Shown: piece after piece, positions 35,285-42,510 of the stretch
How the letters are laid out: each line of letters starts with the position of its first letter
Position numbering within the stretch: position 1 is the first letter of the stretch
NCBI RefSeq assembly: GCF_000238775.2
Contig: NZ_AFEJ02000005.1
Coordinates: 124,001 to 188,000, forward strand
Length of the DNA: 64,000 nt
Source: Acaryochloris sp. CCMEE 5410
Lineage (GTDB): Bacteria > Cyanobacteriota > Cyanobacteriia > Thermosynechococcales > Thermosynechococcaceae
Direction of reading: 5' to 3'
Notes under the pieces: generated by a model
Seen by the model: only the letters and a program-made list of their open reading frames with translations
Databases searched by the model: none
What the model was told of the DNA's origin: nothing
Program-made: the position numbers and the translations under genes

Positions 35285-36980
35285 GGGTTTGCTGAAAAAG
35301 TAAATTGAGCTAATTCCTGGCATCAAATCGTACAATCAACCCAGTTGTGACGGCCAGGGCCATATTCCTTCACTGGCCCTAGAAAAGCCCCAAGGCAGCC
35401 CTGGCAGCTCCATAACGCTTTCCAACACCAGCAATCCCACCCAAAAATGAATGATAAAAGGTGGCGGAGCCACCGCTCTAGATTCATCACCAAGAACGTG
35501 ATAGCAATCGCACTAGCAGCCGTATCCGCTAACTTCGCCATCACTCGATTCAAGCCAAATCTTCGCTTGGCCTGCCCAAACTTGCCCTCAATTTGGACTC
35601 TCACCTTTTCGTCCTCCCGTGCTTGTTGCTTGAGTTGGCCCTGCACCTGGGGGTCTTGTTGAGGTCTTCCTAACGGTGGTCCACTCAATCGGATACCTCG
35701 AGCTTTACACCATCGTCGATTAGCTCGGGTTCGATAGATTTGGTCGGCATGGACTGAGAGAGGATAATGGCCAAAGCGACGATGAAAAGCTTCCACTTGA
35801 TATTGAAGATGCTGGGATTCATTGAACGCATCCCAGCTTAAACGTTCCAGAAACACACATCCGTTGACACAACTGAGGGATAGCTTGGCCCCAAACTCAA
35901 CAGGTACTCCAGCTTTGCCTCGGACCATCGGTCGGACATGAGGCTGAGTGAGGCTGATAATACGGTCATCTACTCGACGCACGTGCTGTTGATACATCCA
36001 CTCTTGCTGTCGAAAGACTTCATGAATCACCAGCAACAGACGGTACTGTCGCCGGGACAGTCGGGACAGAGACGCTCCTAAAGCTATCAATCCATCAATG
36101 TGGGCTAGATTCCGACGCACATAGCCCAACTGCTGACGAATCCCTTTACGAATCAGCTTGCGACTCGGTTGACGTTTCTTGGCAATGGCCAGATAAGCTT
36201 TGCGGGCCTTTTGGCGGTAGGTGCGAGGTTTGCCCTTGAGAGACAGCATGACTTGAGCATATAAAGCATCAAGGATGGCTTCACTCGCTTTGCGGGCATC
36301 ATTGAGCAGATCTAAGTCTGTCGGATAGCGAATATCGGCTGGCGCACAGGTCGCGTCTATCAACAATTGGCCCTGGTTGGGAGGGGCAGGAGGCTCATCT
36401 TCGTCATCTTCAGGAGAAGGAGATGACTCAGGGGACATCACAACAGGAGAACCCTCAGATGCGAGCACTGATTCCACGACTGCGTCGTTGACTTGAGTCA
36501 GTAGCTCTAGATTCAACCGTTGGCGAAAGTGAACCAGCATGGAGGCATCAAACGGAGCACTCTCTCGATATTCACTAAAACCCAGAAAGTACTGCAAGTA
36601 GGGGTTCTCTCGAATCTGTTCTACGGTCTCTGCATCGGATACACCCAGTTTCTCTTTGATGATTAAGGTCCCTAAGGCCACACGAAAGGGTTTGGCAGGT
36701 GCCCCCATGGTCTGACTGAATTGGTCTGCATATTCTGATTCAAAGCTTTCCCAGGGAATCAGCTCGGCGAGTTTGACCCAGCGATTCTCTTCTGATAGTT
36801 TGCCTCCGAAGGGCAAGTAGAAGTTCTTAAAGGACAGTTGACCGGGGGATGGGCGACGATACATTGGGGTGCATGTGCAAAGGTTTTGAGTATTTTGAAC
36901 GATTTTCCTTGCACTTCTCAAGGGCGCTCAACACTTGGATACACTGCAAATATTCAACCTTAGACTTTCGAAGCAAGCCC
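35285..36980 (-). mobile_element. IS5/IS1182-like insertion sequence
   Basis: 1696 bp. The left end GGGTTTGCTGAAAAAGT and the right end (reverse complement GGGCTTGCTTCGAAAGT) form imperfect inverted repeats. Both ends are flanked by TACGTA (35279-35284 and 36981-36986), a palindromic candidate target duplication. It contains one intact transposase gene. It sits between the conjugation operon and the coupling-protein gene, directly next to a dispersed repeat. Confidence 0.82.
35323..36864 (-). CDS. IS5/IS1182-like DDE transposase
   Basis: 513 residues from the ATG at 36864 (MYRRPSPGQLSF is the usual family start; an in-frame start at 36921 is less likely). N-terminal DUF772-like domain (AELIPWESFESEYADQF; ENPYLQYFLGF). 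DDE residues appear in LLIDATCAP (first D), SVHADQIY (second D) and EGKFGQAKRRFGL (E). A Ser/Glu/Pro-rich insert separates the domains. No frameshift was seen, so it is probably active. The C-terminal extension after FGWDCW is variable. Confidence 0.92.
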   Translation of the reverse strand: MYRRPSPGQLSFKNFYLPFGGKLSEENRWVKLAELIPWESFESEYADQFSQTMGAPAKPFRVALGTLIIKEKLGVSDAETVEQIRENPYLQYFLGFSEYRESAPFDASMLVHFRQRLNLELLTQVNDAVVESVLASEGSPVVMSPESSPSPEDDEDEPPAPPNQGQLLIDATCAPADIRYPTDLDLLNDARKASEAILDALYAQVMLSLKGKPRTYRQKARKAYLAIAKKRQPSRKLIRKGIRQQLGYVRRNLAHIDGLIALGASLSRLSRRQYRLLLVIHEVFRQQEWMYQQHVRRVDDRIISLTQPHVRPMVRGKAGVPVEFGAKLSLSCVNGCVFLERLSWDAFNESQHLQYQVEAFHRRFGHYPLSVHADQIYRTRANRRWCKARGIRLSGPPLGRPQQDPQVQGQLKQQAREDEKVRVQIEGKFGQAKRRFGLNRVMAKLADTAASAIAITFLVMNLERWLRHLLSFIFGWDCWCWKALWSCQGCLGAFLGPVKEYGPGRHNWVDCTI

Positions 36981-37007
36981 TACGTACCATAATTTGCGGT
37001 AAGCACC

Positions 37008-38726
37008 ATGCAAACCCAAACAAATCAACCTCAGCCCACACAGCCCCCTGTGGACCTGGATCCGTTGTTGAGTTCCCCCCTGCCCTGGTTAGTGGGCATG
37101 ATCGGGTTCCTACTCATCCTGGCAACTGTCCTAGATAACAAAAATGGATATGGACGGAGTAAACGCGATGCCCGATTTGCCACCCCTGGAGAGATTCGCA
37201 AGGCCAGAAGACGAGGACTGCGGCAGATTCGAGATGCCAAAGTAGATGGATGCTCCTTAAGTCTGGGGAGTGATCGCAAGCTCATCCTCACGGACTGCCA
37301 GCCTGGGATTAGTGTGATTGGCGCGAGTGGCTATGGCAAGACCAAAAGTGTCGTCGAAAATTGTATTGACGATATCCTTCGACAAGGCTTTACAGGCATC
37401 ATCTACGACATCAAAGGAAGTTTGCAAAAGCGACATGCCGCCCTTGCCCATCGATTGGGTTATCAGCAGTATTTTTTCTGCCCCGGCAAAGCTTACACGG
37501 ATAGCCTCAATCTATTAGACTTCATCCCAGAACGAGGTGGTTCAAAGGAAGCCCTGGAACTTGCCAAGACCATCAACGCTAACTTTGAAGTACCGGGAAG
37601 TCGTAAGGACGGGTTTTTTGGTCCCCAAGGAGATAGCTTACTTAAGACCGTCTTCCTACTCGCCAAGAGCCATGTCTATCAAGATCTCGTCTCAGCCTGG
37701 GGATTCCTGAGCTTAGAAGACCTTCCCCAACGGCTACTCGCGGCTCATCAATATGGTCAATTTGACTTAGGGGGTGACCTGGACTTTTGGGCTAACCAAG
37801 CTGCACTGGGTTTAAGGTCCGTCTCCAAAGCCGAGAAAACCGCTGGAGGGATTGTGGGCACAGCGGTCACGAACTTCCAAGCGCTGATGGATGCCAGTGT
37901 CATTCCCGCGATCACCAGCTCCACGATTCCATTGGATCTCCCTGGTAAACAGATCGTATGGGTGCAGATCGATGAAAACGCTGAGAGTACGACCTCGCCC
38001 TTATGTGCTGCCGTCATTCATATGTTGATGCGGCGCAACCTGAATGCAGAAGTGAATCGGGATCGACCCCTGTTCTTGTGCTTGGATGAATTCACCTCGA
38101 TCCGCCTACCAGATATTGAGCGGTGGATTAACTTGTACCGAGAGTATGGGATGTGCTGTTTACTGTCCTATCAGAGTGATGCTCAGATTAACTTGCGGTA
38201 CACACGGGACCATGCCATGTCGATACTCAGTTCCCTTGGCACGAGAATCCACTTTCGCACGGGTCACCACTCCACCGATAAGAGTTTGAGTGATTCCCTA
38301 GGGACATTCACGGAAGTCTATAAGACCCGCTCTACGGGGCATAACAGCCGTTCAGGCAGCAGCCGCAACCGCTCCGAGCAGCATCGCAAAGTCCCACTTA
38401 TCACAGCGGACGAGATTGATACCTTTGAACCTGGAGAATGCCTGATCCAGTCTCCAGGCTGGAAGCAACGGGCACATCGGCTAAAAGTCCCGCTTAACAA
38501 AACGGATGAAGCTCTTAGAGAAGAGAATAAAACGCTTTGGCATTCTCACATCCATCCATTTCTGCTGTACTGTCGCCAATCGAGAGATCTAGGCATCACA
38601 CCAGAATATGTCGTGAGTGAACGTGCGGACATTGCAGAGTCGATGTTACCCACGGGGGCTGAGTTAGAGAAGCTTCATAAATCAGAAACTCTAATGGAAC
38701 GGAAAGCGGCGGTAGATTCTGTATAA
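37008..38726 (+). CDS. VirD4/TraD-type coupling protein
   Basis: 572 residues. One N-terminal span (LPWLVGMIGFLLILATVL) is followed by an ATPase with Walker A GASGYGKTKS (Lys111) and Walker B FLCLDEF (Asp360-Glu361). Coupling proteins bring the relaxase-DNA complex to the secretion channel. The protein is short at its N-terminus (one span, not two), as in some TraG/TraD variants. It lies just right of the insertion sequence, whose insertion may have separated it from an older promoter. Confidence 0.9.
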   Translation: MQTQTNQPQPTQPPVDLDPLLSSPLPWLVGMIGFLLILATVLDNKNGYGRSKRDARFATPGEIRKARRRGLRQIRDAKVDGCSLSLGSDRKLILTDCQPGISVIGASGYGKTKSVVENCIDDILRQGFTGIIYDIKGSLQKRHAALAHRLGYQQYFFCPGKAYTDSLNLLDFIPERGGSKEALELAKTINANFEVPGSRKDGFFGPQGDSLLKTVFLLAKSHVYQDLVSAWGFLSLEDLPQRLLAAHQYGQFDLGGDLDFWANQAALGLRSVSKAEKTAGGIVGTAVTNFQALMDASVIPAITSSTIPLDLPGKQIVWVQIDENAESTTSPLCAAVIHMLMRRNLNAEVNRDRPLFLCLDEFTSIRLPDIERWINLYREYGMCCLLSYQSDAQINLRYTRDHAMSILSSLGTRIHFRTGHHSTDKSLSDSLGTFTEVYKTRSTGHNSRSGSSRNRSEQHRKVPLITADEIDTFEPGECLIQSPGWKQRAHRLKVPLNKTDEALREENKTLWHSHIHPFLLYCRQSRDLGITPEYVVSERADIAESMLPTGAELEKLHKSETLMERKAAVDSV

Positions 38727-38746
38727 CTTTATCGAGGAAGAACGTT

Positions 38747-39103
38747 ATGTCATCATCAGACGACCAAGATTTCAGAGACATGCTGGGAGCAAGTAAAGAA
38801 CTCACGCAAGCCGCACTCAGCACGGTAATCCAATCTAGGTTTTTGAGACCTCCCAAGGTGACCGCCACCTTCAAACAAGCGGTACAAGTAGCAAAAGAAG
38901 GACAAAAGCGAGGCTTTAGCCCCAAAGAGCTATTAGGCGCAATCAAGCAGACGGGGTTTCTCGATGCCGTTAAAGCTCAAGGGGGTGATGTTAAGAAAGC
39001 AGAGTCCCTGGTGGCGCGTAAGGCCAAGATTTTCAATGCTGTAGAACAATTCCCCAGCTCACCCCAACGGAATCCGAGTATCGACAGACAGCAGGAAAGA
39101 TAG
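38747..39103 (+). CDS. Hypothetical protein with conjugation-associated tail (118 aa)
   Basis: Helical, basic protein. Its part from 42 to 100, ending AVKAQGGDVKKAESLVARKA, resembles the tails of the 508-residue protein (39158) and the nucleotidyltransferase (41485). The shared pattern is V-K-x-Q-G-G-x-V-x-x-A-E. It follows the coupling protein by 20 bp with GAGGAAGAACGTT upstream of the ATG. Inference: the shared tail may dock to the coupling protein. No known family. Confidence 0.65.
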   Translation: MSSSDDQDFRDMLGASKELTQAALSTVIQSRFLRPPKVTATFKQAVQVAKEGQKRGFSPKELLGAIKQTGFLDAVKAQGGDVKKAESLVARKAKIFNAVEQFPSSPQRNPSIDRQQER

Positions 39104-39118
39104 CTGGCGGTACATTAC
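39104..39118 (+). repeat. Dispersed repeat CTGGCGGTACATTAC, copy 3
   Basis: Identical over 15 bp to the copy at 35264, immediately after the stop of the 118-residue gene. Confidence 0.7.
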
Positions 39119-39157
39119 TGCGGGTATCAAGAATGCTCCATATGGAGGAAATAAACA

Positions 39158-40684
39158 ATGGAACATGAAGATAACAATATCGTTGACCCAAAAAAGGCGA
39201 CTGAGAAATCTAGTCCACCGATAAAGTATCAATATCACAACTTCATTGGCGACAAATACAGAGAACTTCAGGAGAAAGAACAACTCTATTTTGAGGGTGC
39301 CCCATTAGCGTGGGTCGCCAAGAAGGGAATCCAGATTGCAGCGCTTCCAGGAGTGGCCTTTGCTGCGACCCATGCCCCGATTGCAGGTCCTGTGGTTGCG
39401 AGTGCAATATCCCAAACCACTCATCTGTTGCATTCGGGGATTCATGGGATACGTGCTGATCAGATAGCCAAAAACTTTACAGATCTAGCTAGTCAAGTTC
39501 CACATGGTTGGGGTCGGCAAAGTGCATTTGACGCCTGGGCGAAAGTCAGAACTGCTGACATGTTGGCGAAGACGGATGCGTGGGCACGACCGTTGAGCGG
39601 GATTGTCGCTCCTTCCATGATCGGCAAGGGGTTGATCGACTCAGGCAAGTTGGCGGTGGGCTATTTAGCCAAAGGCATTCCAGTCGTAGTGGCCCGCCCT
39701 GTGGTTCACATGTGGAAGATGACAAACCACTATATCGACCGCACCAAGACTTGGCTGGCCGAGATGCAGCAAAGTGTTCAGCAAACCATTCAAAAACTAC
39801 AAGGGAGACAGACAACAATGGCAGACACAATGAATCAAGTCCCCACAGCAATTGAGCCAGATATGGAGCGACGAGCAGAGTATGCAAGACTGCTGTCTGA
39901 ATACCATAAAGATCCAGACCTCAGTAGCTATGAACAGATTGAGCAGAATATCCAAGGCAAGCCAGACTTAGCTTTGATCTATGACGAACATGTTGCTCAC
40001 CAAGCCCTGAGAGAAGGTAAAGATATTGATGAAGCAACCGCCATCGTTGCTCAGGGTCCGAACGTGACCGAGATGTCAGACAAGAACCTCCAGGATGTCT
40101 CTCCGCATTTAGCCGATGCGACAAATACCGCCTTAGAGGAGTACAACTATGAGAACTCGTCTAAAGATGCTGAGGATGACCTACTAGAGGCATTGTCCGG
40201 GTTAGACCAGCGGGGTGTGGATATTTCCAGGATGGCGGTTTTTTATAACAAAGAGCAAATCTTTGGGATGCGTGGAGGAGGTATTGATCGCTCTGTCACC
40301 CAGATTAGTGACCAGCAAATGGAAGATATCAAAGAAGCCTTAACGAATTTTAAGGATTTTGAAGGTGAATTCAAGATCAAAGTGGGAAGTAGGGTAGTAT
40401 TACACCTAAAAGAAGGTCAAAAGCTCGTTGATACCTATAATCTTGCTCCTCAAGAAAAGCAACGTGCTGAGGGTCAATTCAAGACCAAGGACCAGCTTAA
40501 ACAGGAGCAAGGAAAGCCCATCGATCCACGCTTAGAGAAAGTAAAGCAGCAAGGGGGAAATGTGGAGCGCGCCGAGAAATATTTAAAGAGGGCTGAGCAA
40601 ATTGCTAAGGCCGTCAGTAATGGCGTATCCCCCAAGCAGCCAGAGAAAGAGCCTGCCTTGGCCCACAGTGAACCCGAACTGTAG
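39158..40684 (+). CDS. Hypothetical protein with central hydrophobic region (508 aa)
   Basis: GGAGGAA precedes the ATG. Residues about 55-85 (GIQIAALPGVAFAATHAPIAGPVVAS) and about 150-195 are hydrophobic and could insert in membrane; the remainder is helical and charged. Around 365-430 a compact domain contains MAVFYNKEQIFGMRGGGIDRS. The end (VKQQGGNVERAEKYLKRAEQI) matches the tail of the 118-residue protein. Its position between coupling protein and relaxase suggests a conjugation role. Family not recognised. Confidence 0.7.
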   Translation: MEHEDNNIVDPKKATEKSSPPIKYQYHNFIGDKYRELQEKEQLYFEGAPLAWVAKKGIQIAALPGVAFAATHAPIAGPVVASAISQTTHLLHSGIHGIRADQIAKNFTDLASQVPHGWGRQSAFDAWAKVRTADMLAKTDAWARPLSGIVAPSMIGKGLIDSGKLAVGYLAKGIPVVVARPVVHMWKMTNHYIDRTKTWLAEMQQSVQQTIQKLQGRQTTMADTMNQVPTAIEPDMERRAEYARLLSEYHKDPDLSSYEQIEQNIQGKPDLALIYDEHVAHQALREGKDIDEATAIVAQGPNVTEMSDKNLQDVSPHLADATNTALEEYNYENSSKDAEDDLLEALSGLDQRGVDISRMAVFYNKEQIFGMRGGGIDRSVTQISDQQMEDIKEALTNFKDFEGEFKIKVGSRVVLHLKEGQKLVDTYNLAPQEKQRAEGQFKTKDQLKQEQGKPIDPRLEKVKQQGGNVERAEKYLKRAEQIAKAVSNGVSPKQPEKEPALAHSEPEL

Positions 40685-40696
40685 GAGTTTTTAGCT

Positions 40697-40885
40697 ATGC
40701 GCAAATTTATCCGAAATTTTGGAATTCTAATGGTCTGTGTCGTCCTGGTTCAGTTAGGAATTTATGCATTTCATGCATTTATCGGCTATCTCTTACGGAC
40801 ATGGGATGTAGAGGCTGCGGCTTTGGCTGTGTTTTTCAGCTTTTGGTTGTTTGCTATGTTATTGGAACGGTCTTGGCATTTTTGA
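40697..40885 (+). CDS. Small membrane protein (62 aa)
   Basis: Two hydrophobic spans (FGILMVCVVLVQLGIYAFHAFIG and ALAVFFSFWLFAMLL) and TAGGAG 9 nt before the ATG. It follows the 508-residue protein by 12 bp. Unrecognised; probably an accessory membrane protein of the transfer region. Confidence 0.65.
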   Translation: MRKFIRNFGILMVCVVLVQLGIYAFHAFIGYLLRTWDVEAAALAVFFSFWLFAMLLERSWHF

Positions 40886-40969
40886 GATCTGACAGAGGGG
40901 AAGGGATGTCTTATCCCCTCTGCTAACTCGAATAACTACACTTGAACGAAATAGCAATCCTTTTCAAGC

Positions 40970-41512
40970 ATGAGCAACCTTTCCCTGCCCCAGAATTCAT
41001 CAGAAGTTCTGTTGCGCCCTGTTGCCATCCCTGAAACAGAACTAGAACGGTATATCTCGTTCAAGCATGCTCTTAATCTTCGTTTTCCAGATGAGGATAC
41101 GGGGGATTGGCATTTTCAGCCCTACTTTTTTGAACAAACGGATTCACTCAAAACTCAAAAAAGCATCCCTCTTGCAGGCAAGGAGCAGCCAGTAGATACA
41201 ACGCCTTCTCTCGGTCACCAGGGGGTACGCGATATGTCCTCAATTTTGTCTCAGGAAAGACTCCCCATTCCCTCGGATCAGCCCGTATATGTCGCCAATC
41301 ATTATCGGGCGATTGCAGACTTAGCGATGCTGGACCTCCAGAAATCCAGAGTACCGAGTATTGCGGACAATGCAGCAATTAATGGTTGGCTGGATAGCCA
41401 AGAGCAAGTTGCCCACCTCAAGCGGGACTATCTAGAACGCTTGGCAATCCAACTATCGGGTGAACCCCTCAGAATTTTTAAGCAATGGATTCAGACCGTG
41501 AAATTCATATAA
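40970..41512 (+). CDS. Hypothetical partner of nucleotidyltransferase (180 aa)
   Basis: Unrecognised soluble protein; the N-terminal third is proline-rich and loosely structured, and the C-terminal part is helical (SQEQVAHLKRDYLERLAIQL). Its end overlaps the start of the nucleotidyltransferase gene by 28 bp, the usual arrangement for an antitoxin-toxin pair. It lacks the winged helix of the classical AbiEi antitoxin, so if it is an antitoxin it is of another type. A role as protein partner is inference from coupling alone. Confidence 0.6.
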   Translation: MSNLSLPQNSSEVLLRPVAIPETELERYISFKHALNLRFPDEDTGDWHFQPYFFEQTDSLKTQKSIPLAGKEQPVDTTPSLGHQGVRDMSSILSQERLPIPSDQPVYVANHYRAIADLAMLDLQKSRVPSIADNAAINGWLDSQEQVAHLKRDYLERLAIQLSGEPLRIFKQWIQTVKFI

Positions 41513-42498
41513 ACCCTTCCCAGTCCATCCACTTGGACTTGATGAGGTCGATAGCTCAACAAGTTGGAGATACGCCTTATGTTCTCAAGGGTGGAGCGGC
41601 ACTGATCTTCACTCGTGCCCTGAATCGCTATTCTACTGATTTGGATTTTGACTCTACAAAAAAGCTAAATCTCAAGGGGCGCATTGCGGCTGCTATCAGT
41701 GAAGTGAATGGCATTGAATTGAAGTCATTAAAGCTAGTCAAAGATACGGATACTGTCCAGCGATACAAGATCCATTATCTAGATCAGGAAACGGGTAACG
41801 ATAGATTGCTCAAGGTAGAGACGAGCTTTCGTGAAAGCCCCCAACTTGAAGCCGTTGAGACAATTTCAGGTATCAAGACCTATCGACTAGAGCAGCAAGT
41901 TGATCAGAAGTTATCAGCGGCCCAACATCGGACAGCGGCACGGGATCTGTACGATCTTGATTTTCTGGTGAATCATTATGGGTCACAACTACGGGATGAC
42001 CAGATAGAGGCCATTCATCAGTTTGCCTCGGAGCCAGATCATCTGGTAGATCGATATAGTTCATCCTTTGAAACGGATGAAGTTCTGAGTCTTTTTAACA
42101 AAGGTGAAGATGTTGTTCTCTCCCTACATCTTGGCGCAGAACGACTTTTAAAAGAGCGTCAAGAAGAGATAGCCAACACGACCCAGAACAAAGTCCAAGA
42201 CAGCCAATCCCTCTACAACGAGTTTTCATCTAAAGTTGATCAGCCAGGTTTAATTGGGGCGGGCCTCGTTGCCCAGAATGCACTGAAGGCAGGGTATGCC
42301 AAGTCTGATGTTGAATCCATGTTGCTAAAGCATGATCCATCTATTCGAGGAATTGTGGCTGAGCAAGGACAGGAAAAAGGTGTGCGGGCAGCGGCGATTG
42401 TCGTTAGAGGTGCCCGGATGAAAAGCCTGACCACTGAAAGTCTAGATCTGGAGCAGGGAACGCAAGCCCCAAGCCCGGATCAAGGTCAAAGCCTGTAG
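41485..42498 (+). CDS. AbiEii/GII-like nucleotidyltransferase with C-terminal tail
   Basis: 337 residues. The nucleotidyltransferase core has VLKGGAALIF (Gly36-Gly37), STDLDFDS with metal-binding Asp52 and Asp54, KVETSF around 110 and ARDLYDLDFLV with Arg153-Asp154, matching AbiEii/MenT-type toxins that add nucleotides to tRNA. All key residues are intact. Residues 259-312 form an extra helical tail resembling that of the neighbouring 118-residue protein, which ordinary AbiEii proteins lack. Convergent with the relaxase gene (12 bp apart). It could be an addiction toxin or a substrate exported with the DNA. Confidence 0.82.
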   Translation: MDSDREIHINPSQSIHLDLMRSIAQQVGDTPYVLKGGAALIFTRALNRYSTDLDFDSTKKLNLKGRIAAAISEVNGIELKSLKLVKDTDTVQRYKIHYLDQETGNDRLLKVETSFRESPQLEAVETISGIKTYRLEQQVDQKLSAAQHRTAARDLYDLDFLVNHYGSQLRDDQIEAIHQFASEPDHLVDRYSSSFETDEVLSLFNKGEDVVLSLHLGAERLLKERQEEIANTTQNKVQDSQSLYNEFSSKVDQPGLIGAGLVAQNALKAGYAKSDVESMLLKHDPSIRGIVAEQGQEKGVRAAAIVVRGARMKSLTTESLDLEQGTQAPSPDQGQSL

Positions 42499-42510
42499 CT
42501 ATCCTGCCGA

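Noticed and set aside
36935-37138. 67-codon frame at the IS/coupling-gene junction
   Set aside because: Begins inside the IS end and overlaps the real coupling-protein start in another phase.
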